Of a DNA stretch of 64,000 bases, positions 9,886 to 21,735 are shown one piece after another. This DNA is from Lathyrus oleraceus. Lineage: Eukaryota > Streptophyta > Magnoliopsida > Fabales > Fabaceae. The notes under the pieces were generated by a model. It was given only the letters and a program-made list of their open reading frames with translations, was not told where the DNA came from and searched no databases. The first letter of the stretch is position 1; the number at the start of each line of letters is the position of its first letter. Where the stretch lies: positions 11,560,665 to 11,624,664 of the forward strand of contig NC_066583.1 in assembly GCF_024323335.1 (NCBI RefSeq), given 5' to 3'. The translations under genes and the position numbers were made by a program.

Positions 9886-11755
9886 TGTCATACGGTGAAC
9901 TGGACTTTTTGTGTTTTTTATCGCAATGTCGCGGTTAGCAAGAGTCGCCACCGACTTTTCTTTTATCCAATAAGGAAAGGTGGAAAAGAACAGGAAAGAC
10001 CTTAATTTAGATTTTGGGTTCGGGAGGTACATTATACAAAGGGAAGGTGTTAGCACCCTTTGTATCCATGGTTATCCATGGGCTCTTAATTGCTCGATCA
10101 CTTATATTATTTTTGTCTGAAAAAAAGTGTTTGTGAATTGTTTGGAAAATTGTTTTTGGAAAGAGAATTTAACTTTGTAATGATTCTTGTATGAATATAT
10201 ACAAAGTAGTTATCTCGTTTAGTTTTGGAAATTGTTTAGAAAAATATAACTCGGTAATGATTCTAGTATGAATATATACCAAGTAGTGATTTTCTAAAGA
10301 TATTTTGAAAGGTGTGAGGTGTGACAATTGTTTTTAGATTGTGAGCCAACAATTAAGAGTTATACCGACCCAAGGTCTTTATGAGCATTTCCTATCCTTA
10401 TGAGGGTAAAACTGTCCTTATTATTGAGAAATAAGTAGTTTTATCCTTTGGATGTTTAAGGGTCATCGTAGGGTCATCGATAGGTCATTGAAGGCAACAG
10501 TTACGAGGATATCTTAGCGTTCGAAGGGACTATCATCTTTTAACCGTAGGCAACATCGGAGGGTCATCGAGGGACAAAGTTGTATATTCGAAGGCAACAT
10601 CCGAGGGACTATAATTTATTTTATGATGATTTAACCGAAGGGTCTTTGCTAAGGGTATCCCCACGTTCGCGGGACATGACCGTAATATCGTAATCGTAAG
10701 GCAACAAAGAGAGGTCCAAGATCACTTATTCAAAGGCAAAGTTTTACAATTAATTATATAATTAGGATGAAACTCCACATTAAAATTATTAAAAATAATA
10801 TATTAAAAAATTAATACATTAGAAATTAATACATTAAAAATTAATTTAGGGTGAAACTCCACAAGGGTATCCCACAAATAAAGTGGAATACCTAGCCAAT
10901 AACCTTTTCCTGGGATATGTGAACCTTTACGAAACTCAAAAAAAAAGAAACATGTCAGAACACCAAATCAGGGTGCAATCGAAGATTACACCGGAGAAAT
11001 ATCACAACAATAAATAGGATAGGATGAATAATGCATGGCTATGATAAAACATAAAAAAAAAACAGAATAGAAAAGTCAGCTACTGTCTCGTTCGCCTCTG
11101 CCTCGCCTAGCGAAGGCCAGGCGAATACTCGCCCCAGGCTCGCCTAGCGAGGTGCTAGCGAGCGGCCACGGATTTTGAATTTGAAAACAGCCCCACGTTA
11201 GGAACTTTGAATTTTATGGCATTTTATCACAGGAATAACATGATCAAACATTCAGGGTATTCAGGCATATTTAAATTCCCGTACGAAAGCAAATTATATA
11301 TCAACATTTAATCATGATGCATTATATATGTAGATATGGCCAATTGAAAGTATAAACAATAGAGATACGCAAACCTGTTTGCCAATTCAAGGTTGAAGGG
11401 ATTGACCACTTGTAGTATCGGAATAAGTTAGGCAGCGGGAATTGGACGGCGATGGCTTCGGTGCAGATGGGCTGCCTTCAGGGTTTCTTTACTCTGAATT
11501 CTCCGGGTAGGCAGGGTTCCTATGCCAAAACTTCTATTCGTTCTTCTCTGTTCTCCTCCTCTTTTTTTTTCAGTGAATCTCCCAGTGTAACTCCAAGTGT
11601 CACTCGCCTACTGAAACTTCAGTATTTATAGACTAATTTCGTGGGTAATGGGCTTGGAATGAGGGAGATCCAAGTCCAAAATAATTTGTTATATTTTATT
11701 TATTTATTTATTTTAATTATTTAATTAATTAATTAATTAATTAATTAAAAAAAAA

Positions 11756-11786
<31 letters not shown>

Positions 11787-12011
11787 TCGTTTCTCGTTTT
11801 TTTTTTTTTGGGCTCAGAATGAAGCCCGAAATTTTTGTTGTCTGTCAGCTTCGCTAGGCGAGCGCGTAGCGAACAGGCCAGTTTGGGCCATTTTCTGGAT
11901 TGGGCCATCCGTGAGCTGGGCCTTTGTTTCTTCAAGATCAGTGTTATATATGAGTCGGAATGCCTTGCAAAATGTCTTGAAATATTAATGGGCAAATTTT
12001 GGGGTATGACA
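9886..12011 (-). repeat. 5' LTR (2126 bp) of the minus-strand Ogre-like element
   Basis: The plus-strand ends are TGTCATAC and GTATGACA, a perfect 8-bp terminal inverted repeat with TG...CA ends, next to the PBS. In sense orientation a TATA box (CTATAAATACT) lies at 11631-11621, so U3 is about 380 bp and R-U5 is long. Upstream of it are AATT runs and a long A/G tract (11719-11815). The 3' end carries a module shared with the other Ogre-type LTRs: a GGTG-CTAA-CACC hairpin (about 10040-10060), then GGTGGCGACTCT (9940-9952). CG-rich palindromic GCCTAGCGA motifs occur at 11100-11165 and 11849-11875. Confidence 0.93.
11621..11632 (-). promoter_or_regulatory. LTR TATA box
   Basis: TCTATAAATACT in the U3 of the minus-strand LTR, a typical plant TATA box. 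It would start the genomic RNA about 30 nt downstream, near 11595. Confidence 0.6.
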
Positions 12012-12211
12012 GTGTGGCTTAGGAGGAATCAGATGTTGCTTAGGGGGATTGTAAGAGAGTGGAGGAAGTTTTTAAAAATATTAAATTAGTAGCTTGTTCA
12101 TGGTTTGTAGCAAAACTCATAACTAAATTTGACTTTTATTATTCGATTTGTTGTTCTAACCCTGAAAATTGAGTTTTAATAAGTTCGAGTACCCTTTAGT
12201 CAAATAATAAA
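12012..12211 (+). mobile_element. LINE (non-LTR) 3' fragment, copy 1
   Basis: About 90% identical by eye to 53313-53512. One frame reads VFKNIKLVACSWFVAKL and ends at a stop near 12168, resembling the C-terminus of plant LINE ORF2, followed by a short 3' UTR ending AATAATAAAAT. It is 5'-truncated and frameshifted. The minus-strand Ogre-like element is inserted at or beside its left edge. Confidence 0.6.
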
Positions 12212-12328
12212 ATTGGTTTATTCATCAAGTTAGTTACCACATTACACATATATACTTGAAAATAGACATGTTGTAATACATAGATGAGACTACTCGCTTT
12301 AAGAGGGACTATCTCTATGACTCACATA
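12212..12328 (+). mobile_element. Detached copy of copia 3' UTR sequence
   Basis: This stretch nearly duplicates 47404-47520, which lies just upstream of the copia polypurine tract. Here it sits before the copia gag and directly after the LINE fragment. It may be a remnant of a second copia copy or of a rearrangement that also removed the copia 5' LTR. Confidence 0.65.
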
Positions 12329-13137
12329 TTTATTTAATAATGACGACATGAACAGTAATCACGTGAACAATAATAAAATTATTTTTCTATTTTTGCTATG
12401 GCTGGATATTGAACCCAAGTCTTAATCCATGACATTCATAAATGTTACCGTTGTGTTGCTTTGTTAAACATATATTTTGATTCTGTTAATATCCATATGA
12501 TTTCATTTTTACTGATTATTATGCCTTATGATTTAATCTTTGAATTAAATTTATGCATAAATTAAAATTGGTTTATAATGTTATTATTTTGTTAAGCAAT
12601 TGTATAAGAGATCTTATTTATTTATTTTTGTTCTCTCATATAATTGAGTTACTATGTCTAGTGATCGTTATAATTTTGACTAATTTGGATTAGCCACAAC
12701 ATCTTTAAATTAATTGAGATTATTTTTTTAAAGTTTTGAGATCGCATAAATTATTAGACATAAAATTGTAATTAATTATACGTGGTATAATGAATTTTAT
12801 CCTACAGGAATTTTTATTATATTTGTATGATTAATTAGGATAAAATGTCAAAATATTTTCATAACTTGCCCACAAGAATTATGAATTGGTACATAATTTG
12901 ATAGTTTTATCATAAAGTATTAATTTTGGATAGAAAAACAAAATTATATCATGCACGTAAAGTGTGAGATTTGAAAAATCTATCGTAATTTTTTTCTAAA
13001 TCTTATTACATTAAAATTTAGCCCACAAGTAATTTTTATGTTGCAAGATTTATTTTATGGTATGTTTATATTGATAATACATACAATTTGGATAATATTT
13101 ATGCCTCAAATTTTGACATCAATTTTGTTTATCTTTT
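12329..13137. other. AT-rich DNA without recognisable feature
   Basis: No ORF, PBS or LTR end could be recognised. The copia 5' LTR and leader should lie here but are absent or too diverged. One phrase, GGCTGGATATTGAACCCAAG near 12401, looks tRNA T-arm-like but does not support a tRNA gene. Confidence 0.6.
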
Positions 13138-15392
13138 TAGCTTCTCAACCTGCTAATTTTTCTGATATCCGATGTGATATTCCCGAGCTCATAGGAGATA
13201 ACTATAAGGTGTGGAAGGAAAGAATTCTCCTCCATCTAGGATGGATGGACATAGATTATGCTATTAGGAAAGACGAACCACCTGCAATTACAGATTAAAG
13301 TACTCCAGCTACAATCGCACTATGAGCGGTGGGAGAGATCCAACTGGCTCAGTGTGATGGTCATTAAGACTAAGGTCACATGTGGAATACGTGGTTCTGT
13401 CGATCAACATGAGAATGTCTGTGATTTGCTGAAAGCCATTGACGATCAGTTCGTCACTTCTGAAAAGGCTTTGGCAAGCACATTAATTATGAAATTTTCC
13501 TCCTACCGGCTCACCAGTGTGAAAGGTGTGCGTGAGCACATAATGAAAATGCGTGACATTTCAGCTCAACTTAAGAAAATTGAGGTTGATATGTCTGACT
13601 CCTTCCTGGTGCACTATATTCTGAACTCTCTTTCGTCTGAGTACGAGCCTTTCAAGATCTCCTAGAATACACATAAAGACAAATGGTCAATCAATGAATT
13701 AATGACCATGTGTGTTCAGGAAGAAAAAAGGCTTGTAATGGAACAGAGTGAGAGTGCATTGTTGACAAGCACCCGCGGGAAGAACAAAGCTTTCAAAACT
13801 GACAAGTCACAAACCAATCATAAAGGGAAATTCAAAATACCACCGCAAGGTGATATCAAGAAAGAAGCAAAGTGTTACTTCTGTAAAAAGGGAGGACACA
13901 TGAAGAAGGAATGCCCTGGATTCAAAGAATGGCTTGAGAAGAAAGGTAATTTATTCTCATTTGTTTGTTATGAATCTAATATGATCGATGTTAATATTAA
14001 CACCTGGTGGATTAATTCTGGATCAACAATCCATATAACAAATTCCTTACAGGGTATGCAAAACCTAAGGAAGCCAGTGGGAAGTGAGCGGACTGTCCTA
14101 CCAGGAAGCAGGATAGGCTCACATGTGGAAGCTATTAGAACTTGCAATTTAATTTTGAATAATGGTTTTGTTTTGAAATTAGAAAGGACCTTTTATGTAC
14201 CAAGTTTCTCACGAAACTTGATTTCAGTTTCTAGACTTGTACCTTTTGGACATTCCTTTAATTTTAAAGACACCTTGTTTGAATTATTTTATAATTCAGA
14301 ATGTGTTGGGAATGGTATATTGTCTAATGGTCTTTATCGTATTAATTTACAAGTGGAATCCATTTATAGTTCAATGCATGTTCAAACTGGCACTAAGCGG
14401 TGTAATGTTAATGAAAATTCTTCTATGTTATGGCATCGGAGATTAGGACATATCTCCATAGAGAGAATTAAAAGGTTAGTAAAAGATGGGGAACTTAATA
14501 CTCTAGATTTTGCTGACTTTGAAACTTGCGTTGGCTGCATTAAGGGAAAGCAGACCAACATGTCTAAGAAAGGTGCCAATAGAAGTTCAAGTATATTAGA
14601 AATAATTCATACAGACATATGCTATCCTGATATGGATGCACATGGTCAGAAATATTTCATCACTTTCATATATGATTACTCACGATATATGAATATTTAT
14701 TTGCTTAACAATAAATATGAAGCATTGGATGCCTTCAAAGTCTTTAAGGCTGAAGTTGAGAACTAGTGTGGAAAACAAATAAAGATAGTGAGATCAGATC
14801 GGGGTGGTGAATACTATGGTAGATACACTGAGAGTGGACAAGCACCTGGTCCATTTTCTAAGTTTCTTCAAGAACATGAGATTGTTGCCCAATACACCAT
14901 GCCCGGTTCTCCGAACCAAAATGGTGTTGTAGAAAGAAGAAACCGAACATTCTTGAACATGGTGCGGAGTATGCTTAGCAACTCTAATCTTCCTAAATCA
15001 TTGTGGAATGAAGCACTAAAGACGACTGTGTATATTCTAAACCGGGTTCCATCGAAGGTTATCCCAAAGACACCATTTGAGTTATTTAAAGGATGGAAGC
15101 CTAGTTTACGACATATGCATGTTTGGGGATGTCCGTCTGAGGTGAGGATTTATAACCCACAAGAAAAGAAACTAGATCTAAGGACCATTAGTGGGTATTT
15201 CATTGGATATGCCGAAAGGTCTAAAGGTTATAGATTTTATTGTCCATCTCATACAACTAGGATTGTGGAGTCAAGAAATGCAAAGTTTCTTGAAAATCAT
15301 TTGACTAGTGGGAGCGATCAAATATAAAATTCAATTTTTGTGCATGATCATATAGAGTATGAACCTTCCACTTCAAGTAATAGATTGGTTAC
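13138..15392 (+). pseudogene. Ty1/copia gag-protease-integrase, decayed, part 1 of 3
   Basis: Gag begins near 13141 (NFSDIRCDIPELIGDNY, UBN2-type), with a stop and a frameshift near 13296-13325 and a TAG at 13663. A classic zinc knuckle, C-x2-C-x4-H-x4-C, lies near 13872-13913. The protease active site reads INSGST near 14014, where copia elements have DSG, so the catalytic Asp is now Asn. A GAG_pre-integrase zinc region (HRRLGH...CVGCIKGKQ) leads into the integrase core (HTDICYPD, RSDRGGEYYG, NGVVERRNRT), interrupted by TAG at 14764. The reading ends where the Tat element is inserted at 15393. With several disabling changes it is non-functional. Sublineage not assigned. Confidence 0.9.
15388..15392 (+). 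other. Target site duplication GTTAC (left)
   Basis: GTTAC directly before the TGTTCTGG start of the Tat-element LTR; the right copy is at 22709-22713. A 5-bp duplication is typical of Ty3/gypsy integrase. Confidence 0.93.
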
Positions 15393-15979
15393 TGTTCTGG
15401 ACTGGGCCATGACACTAGGCACGGCACGGCCCAATGCTCGCCAAGTCCATGTCCAAACGACCACGAGGACACGTCAGGTGAACGACCGTCCGCCCGAAGA
15501 ACGTCTCCCCGGCCCCTTAAATACGTGTCGGGCAACGACCGGGCCCTCCTCATATGATCTCCATCCACTTATCGTCAACCCACGTCGCGGACACCTAAGT
15601 TGTGTCGGGCAGAGCCATAACGGCATCTCACTTACCACGTCACCCAACTCCCCTATATTGTCTCCTTAGGGATAGGGGCAGTTGGACCAGGGGGGCAGAC
15701 CTTGGTCTAGGTCTTAACGCTTCTGACGCGTCCCCTGGCAGCTCCTCCTTGGGCCTAGCTAATCCAGCCCATTAGGAGCCTTGGCCCAGCGCTGGGGGCT
15801 CAGTATAAATACCCCTTTCATGGCAAAGGGGCAGGTATTCTAACTCACACTCTGATAACCTCATTCTGTACCTTTTCTGACTTAAGCATTGGAGCACCTT
15901 GCAGGTACACCCCCCTCTCATTTCATTCTCTGGCCCATTCACCAAGACCTTGGAAGGCCCTCCTGATCAGGTAAGATCA
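15393..15979 (+). repeat. Tat-element 5' LTR (587 bp)
   Basis: Starts TGTTCTGG and ends GTAAGATCA. TATAAATA at 15804-15811 is the probable promoter, leaving about 165 bp of R-U5. It matches 22122-22708 with about one difference by eye. Confidence 0.95.
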
Positions 15980-15980
15980 G

Positions 15981-15998
15981 TGGCGCCGTCTGTGGGAA
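15981..15998 (+). other. Tat-element primer binding site
   Basis: TGGCGCCGTCTGTGGGAA one nt after the LTR end. The TGGCGCC start is common in plant Ty3/gypsy PBSs; the tRNA was not assigned. Confidence 0.75.
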
Positions 15999-16059
15999 CC
16001 AGCTATCCCCATCTTCATCAAACGAGGATCAAAAGCTCATTTATTTCTGTCCTTCCAAC

Positions 16060-18669
16060 ATGGCCGGAGAACAACATAGCGATCACAGCCGTCCCCTCGT
16101 CAACTACAATATGGACGACGGCCCGCCATCCCATGAAACGGACGCTCGGGACGGTCATCCATCCACCCCGTCTCCAGAGCCCCAAAACAACGGGGATGCC
16201 TCTCACGCCCACAATTTAGGGGCAGAGACATTTCATCCCATTCCCGTTCCCGTTGAAGGAGACGCCGTAATGATTGCCATGGTGAATGCCCTCAATCAGG
16301 CCGGTTCTATGCTCCACCAGCAGCACGAACGAATCATGGCCCTCGAAGCCGAACGACAAGAGGCCCGACCCCAGCCGGTGAGTAGGATACAACAACGTTC
16401 GGAGCCAACGAAGAAGCGAGGACGTCGCTCTCCAGAACCCCACGTCAGCAGGGCACGCGCCCGTCGTGACGGTGGTCGAGCGGGAACATCACCAAGGCGC
16501 GGACACAGCCCCGACAACAACGAACTGTCTCCCTTAAGGAGCGACGAGGAAGATTCGCATTGCCCCCTATCTCGGGCAATAATGGAAGCCCCGCTCCCCA
16601 AAGGCATGGAGAAACCGACGAAGGACAAAAGCCCATCTATTTTACGAGTAAAGCACTCCAAGGCCCCGAGCTCCGATATCAGCAAATCGAAAAGGTCGCC
16701 CCTGGCCCTCATCAACACAGCGAGGAGACTACGATATTACTTCCTCGCACACACGATAAAGGTGAGGACCGACCAGCCAATCAAACAGCTGCTCGGGCGC
16801 CCGGATATGGCCGGGAGGATGCTCAAATGGTCACTAGAACTCTCCGAATTCGACATACAATACGAAAGTAGGAAAGCCTTGAAAGCTCAGGCACTGGCCG
16901 ACTTCGTCGCGGAGATGACCCACTGCCCGACTCCAGCAGAAAGCGCCCACAAATGGACGATCTTCGTCGATGGCGCCTCTAGCACATCAGGCAGCGGGGC
17001 CGGGATCATCCTCGAAAATGAAGAAGGGATCCTGATAGAGGTATCATTAGCGCTAGCGTTCCCAACATCAAACAACCAAGCCGAATACGAAGCCTTCCTC
17101 GCAGGCCTGAGGTTAGCCGAGGACCTGGGAGCAAAAGAGGTAAAAATATCCACCGACTCCCAGCTCGTGGCCTCACAAGTGCGAGGAGAATACCAAACCA
17201 AGAACGACAACCTCCTCGAGTACTTGTCCCTCGTCAAAGAAAAACTTGATAGATTTGAAAAATGGGAAGTTCAACACATACCCCGCGAGCACAACACACG
17301 GGCAGACGTTCTCTCGAAACTAGCCAGCACGAGGAAAAAGGGTGGGAATAAATCAGTAATCCAAGAAATTCTCCCTCGGCCCAGCATCGACAAACTACCG
17401 CCTCCACTCGAGGTCAACGCTATTGGAGATGCCCGCTGTTGGATGACACCCATCTACAATTACCTCGCACGAGACGAACTCCCGGCTGACCCGAAAGAGG
17501 CGACCACTGTCAAACGACGCGCATGCTCGTACGTACTCCTCGAAGGCAAACTCTACCGGAGAGGATTCTCCATCCCACTACCCAAATGCGTCGAGGAAGA
17601 GAAAGTCCCCTACATACTTGGAGAGATACACCGGGGAATTAACGCTCAACACCTCGGCGGACGATCGCTCGCACGAAAAGCCCTTCGAGCAGGCTACTAC
17701 TGGCCGACCATGCAAAACGATTCGAAAGAGCACGTCAAAAGATGTGACAAATGCCAACGACATGCCGACATGCACCTCGCACCCCCGAACGACCTCAAAT
17801 CACTGTCTTCCCCATGGCCCTTCGCGTGGTGGGGCATGGACATCCTCGGACCCTTCGTCACCGGATCATATCAGAATAAATACCTCATCGTCGGGGTGGA
17901 TTACTTCACCAAATGGATCGAGGCGGAGGCACTGGCTAAAATAACCGCGCAGAACATTCTCCGGTTCTTCAAACGCAACATCCTCGCTCGGTTCGGTATA
18001 CCCCATGCACTTGTCACAGACAACGGGACACAATTCACGGACGGAGGATTCCAGGACTTCATCGCCAGCCTGGGCACCACACAGCATTTCACGTCTGTCG
18101 AGCATCCGCAGACGAACGGGCAAGCAGAGGCGGCCAACAGGGTAATCTTACGTGGCCTCAAACGCAGACTCGGTGAGGCAAAGAGGGCATGGGTCGAGGA
18201 GCTACATAGCGTGCTATGGGCCTACCGCACGACACCACATTCTACCACCGGGGAAACCCCGTTCCGACTAACTTACGGCACCGAGGCAGTCATCCCGGTG
18301 GAGATACAGGCGCCAACGAGGAGGACAGAGGAGCCCCTAGACGAGGAAATGAACGATGAAACCCTTAGAGCCGAGCTCGACCTAGTCGAGGAGATACGTT
18401 CCGAAGCAGCTCTCAGGGAAACAACCCTCAAACAAAAAATAGCACTACGCCATGACGCGAAAGTCATAAAAAGAGAGTTCCAGGTCGGCACCCTGGTCCT
18501 CAGAAGAAACCAGAAAAACCCGAGAGAGGGCAAACTGGCGGCCAACTGGGAAGGCCCTTACCGCGTCCGCGACAAAACGAGCAACGGGGCCTATTACCTA
18601 GAAAACCTACAAGGAGAACAACTCGCTCGACCATGGAACGCAGAAAAACTTAGACAATATTACAGCTAA
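16060..18669 (+). pseudogene. Deleted gag-pol: Gag N-terminus fused to RNase H and integrase
   Basis: This is an 869-aa open frame, but not a normal Gag-Pol. Residues 1 to about 180 are a charged Gag N-terminus ending near IMEAPLPKG. The rest of gag, the protease and nearly all of RT are missing. The RT/RNase H connection (KPIYFTSKALQG) lies in another frame at about 16628-16716, and a surplus C in a GCCCC run near 16701 shifts it into the long frame. Then follow the end of RNase H, an archaeal-type RNase H (FVDGASS, QAEYEAF, STDSQLV, RADVLSKLAS) and integrase with its zinc site (CDKCQRHAD), DDE core (GMDILGPF, VTDNGTQFT, GQAEAANR) and EGPYRV module. Mobility would need proteins from another copy. 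Confidence 0.88.
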
Positions 18670-19177
18670 ATACACCACAGCTAAATACACCACGGGGAGA
18701 CGTGGCAGGTACGACCACGCTCTTCGTCCCCAAAACCCCAGGGAGGAACCACGAGACCCGGGAACGATCCGGGGTCACATAACAAACACAACCCTCCCCG
18801 ACGGTTGGGATCTTGACCAAGACTCAACGTCGAAGTACCAGGACTGGCAGGGCACCCAGCTCGCGATGGGAGGGCCCAAGCCTCGGGACCAGGGTTCGAA
18901 CAACGGACCCGGGCTTCGATACCCACGGGCACAAAGCCTGACACTCCGTCGGTTCCCTAAACCGAGGAGATTAACAAAGTCGAGCAGAGTACAAATTCAT
19001 ACAAACAAGTATCAAACACAAACGAGCACAATGAATGATAACGAAAATATTCATACATTAAAAACGATAAGAGTGGCCGAAGCCAAGTACGCCCGAAGGC
19101 CATATTACAACGCCCGAAGGCCAAAATACATAAGGCACGCAGGCCATGATAACTAAAATCAAAGAAAAACAAATAAA
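18670..19177. other. Interval between integrase stop and antisense gene stop
   Basis: No ORF is supported. It holds a duplicated ACAGCTAAATACACCA (about 18662-18690) and two GCCCGAAGGCCA units near 19091-19122. It must contain 3' processing signals for the sense pol RNA on one strand and the antisense gene on the other. Confidence 0.5.
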
Positions 19178-21600
19178 CTAAGACTCCGCTCGGAGCACCT
19201 CTTCATCCTCTTCTTCTTCTTCTCCCCCCAGCTCCTCCTCCGCTTCAAACGGGCAGATAATCTCACCATCCCGGACGCAGCAGTTATAGGCCGACCCTGC
19301 TGTCACCAACTCAGGGTTCAGAAGCCCGAGCTGCTCGACAGCATTGTCGAAACCCTCTTTGAAGCAGGCCACGAGATCTTGGTTGAGAGTCCGAAGATGC
19401 CCTAGCAGCTCACCGCGCGAACCAAGGGCGCGTTCCTCCTCGGTCTCATCTGCCAGAGGACGGACCTTTCCCTCGAGAGACTCAACCTGAGCCCGTAGGC
19501 CAGTGTTGTCCTCGGTCAGCTTCTGATGGTCGACCACCTGCTCTTCCAAGCTCGCCTTAGCAGCCTTCAACTGGTCCCTCTCCTTCTCCACCTCCTCCAG
19601 CTTCTGGCTCAGCCCTTCCTGCAGCCGATGCTCTTCTTTGTAGTCCGACAGATCTTTAGATAGTCTTTCCTTCTCCGTCCGAACCTGCAAAAGGGCATCC
19701 CCCAGCGAGGCAGTGGAGACCGAAGTGTCGGTCAAAACCATGGCCGTCTCCATCACCCGGATGACAGCAGCAATATCCCTGGCCAGATCTTTTCTCCGGG
19801 CAGCAGCATCCTGGTCCAGAATAGCCTTGGCCTCAGGCGCAGGCACAGCAATCGACTCCTCGGCCTTGAAGAACGACCGTTCCACATAGCAGGGAGGTAG
19901 AAGATAGCTGCCCGGTCCATTCGGACTTCCTAGAGACGACCTGGTGAGAGGCCCAGCCGGACGCTTCCGTTTATGGAGGGGAGAAGCCGCTGGCGACGGA
20001 CTGCTATCAGGAATGTCGATCGGGTTAGATCTAGGAGGAGAGGAAGGAATCACGCTCGCCGCCTGCGAGGGACCGGCCCCGGCATCGCCAGCAGTCTCCA
20101 AGACACGGGCCACAGTTTTCTTCTTCTTCTTGGGCACCCGGTCAGGAGCGCCGACCTGATTCGCTAGCTTCAGCACCCGATCACGAGCATTGGGCATGGC
20201 ACCTGCAAACAAATTACACACAAACATTAGCGAGCGAAGTCATAAACAGAAATAAAAAGCTAAACAAAGTCTGCCTACTCAATAACACCAGAGCTTCCTC
20301 CTCGGTATCACACTCGAGCAGAGCCTTCGTATTGATATAACGCGTCTCGGTGATTGGTTCCCCGGCCTCATCCAGGTAGGGCACGCCCTGTCGATTCGCC
20401 CAGAACCCCAAGCTGAAGCTCTGCACGTAATCGACCAGCTTCTTGTACGCGAGCCTATCCTCCTCGCCGAGCATCGCATACTTGACTCGGTAATGCGCCG
20501 TGGAGAGATCGAAATGATCACGCTGCCACCTCAGCGGTATCTTCGACATCAGCGTCTCCTCCCCGTTGGGTTTCCATTGATAGTAGTATAGAGAGTGAAG
20601 GGCAGCCCGGGTAATCGGCATCACCACGTACCACCGGTTTTTGAAATGGCGAACAGAATCCTCGTACGTCTTGAACAGACGCACGGGCTGCTTGAAAGAA
20701 ACCCAACTGTGGCGACCACGGGAACCGGACCTCTGGAGATGGAAAACGTGGAAGAAGAGAGCCCGGGTGCAACCAATGCCGAGGAACTGGCAAACTAACT
20801 CGAATGCCCGCATAAATGCGAGAGCATTAGGATGTAGTTGGGACGGCGCCAGCCGGAGCCACTTGAAGACCGACATCTGGAAGGAGTTGAAGGGCAGTCT
20901 AATCCCCGCCTCACGGAAAGCAAATTCATACATGGTGAACTGCTTCCCCGGGAAATGATGACAAATGCGGTCTTCTTCCTTGGGGGCGCAGCAATACCAG
21001 TTTGGTGGATCCTCCCGGCTTATGGTCTCGACCATAGCGTAAGCAATGGTGGCCTCGTCACAGAAGTCTGATTCCTCCTCCAAGGGCTCGTCCGCAACCC
21101 ATGAGAAGTCGACCTGCCCGGAAGAGGAGGCGTGTTCGGTACCATCTCGGACACTCCCATCCCCGACAGGGAGACGAGCGATTGTCGCGTCTTCGGTGGA
21201 GGACCCAGAATCTTCCCTCCTCGGTCGAAAGCGCCCGGTAGCACCTGAAACGCAGACAGAAAGAGTGAATTCGACGTCATATCAAATCCACCCTTCCACC
21301 GCAGGTCAAGTGAAAGGGCGTAGCGGCGACGGACACTAACCGTGCTCAACTCGGTGACGCGCGCATTCTATGGAGACCGGGCATGAACTTCATACAGCCT
21401 ATGCAAGTATTGCCCGGCATATGAAATTTATGCCCGGTACAGTATGATCCCAACCCTATTTTCTACCATCTAATATACACCTACAGTCCACTACACTATT
21501 CCTAAGTTAAACCCAACCACATTTCTACAAAAATAGCATGCGTTTGACAGAAAACAACGAGGAAAAACAGTGGATCACAGTGGAAAATCATACCTGACAT
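19178..21600 (-). CDS. Three-exon antisense gene: Transposase_28-like domain plus coiled coil
   Basis: The predicted exons are 21600-21594 (ATG TCA G), 21244-20279 and 20202-19178, with introns 21593-21245 (GTATGA...TTTCAG, 349 nt) and 20278-20203 (GTAGGC...TTGCAG, 76 nt). Phases agree at both junctions and the total is 1998 nt, or 665 aa plus stop. Exon 2 encodes a globular domain (LHPNALAFMRAFELVCQFLG, FKTYEDSVRHFKNRWYVV) that resembles the plant family called 'putative gypsy type transposon' (Transposase_28), from memory. Exon 3 has basic PKKKKK and HKRKRP segments that could be nuclear signals, then a long coiled coil and an acidic tail. Antisense ORFs are known in Tat elements; their function is not settled. 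The gene lies head-to-tail against gag-pol and has its own promoter elements at 21736-21759. Confidence 0.75.
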
Positions 21601-21735
21601 AGTTAAGTTGAAAGGGGTACGGTGGTGCCCGAGCAGAAGACGGCGGTCCAGACGGTTGAGCGAGCAAACGAGAGAGAATGTGGAGAACTCCGGTGTACGT
21701 GTGAGCGAAAAAAGTGGAAATGAAGTTACTCAACC

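Larger units (their letters stand above)
1..12011 (-). mobile_element. Ogre-like Ty3/gypsy LTR retrotransposon, 3' end outside window
   Basis: The element reads right to left: 5' LTR (9886-12011), PBS (9864-9881), A-rich leader, gag-pro (5927-8962), short intron, pol (2213-5684), then a structured repeat-rich 3' UTR running to the left edge. The 3' LTR is not in the window. Gag-pro and pol are clearly homologous to the Ogre at 23665-46428, with the same domain order and the same intron position and phase. Unlike that element it has only about 900 nt between PBS and gag and no ORF1, and its LTR is 2.1 kb rather than 4.8 kb. It may be a sister Tat-lineage family of Ogre or an ORF1-less Ogre derivative. 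Both ORFs are uninterrupted, so it looks recent. The right flank starts GTGTG, which would be the target site duplication; its partner is off-window. Confidence 0.9.

Noticed and set aside
11741..12089. Two 84-aa ORFs on opposite strands over the LTR/LINE junction
   Set aside because: They span an LTR boundary and homopolymer tracts; chance frames.
12401..12425. tRNA-like phrase GGCTGGATATTGAACCCAAG
   Set aside because: Only a loose T-arm resemblance; no cloverleaf could be drawn around it.
20214..21083. Antisense ORF read as a single-exon gene with a TTG start at 21083
   Set aside because: The frame is open far upstream to an AG acceptor, and a three-exon model with an ATG at 21600 fits better.
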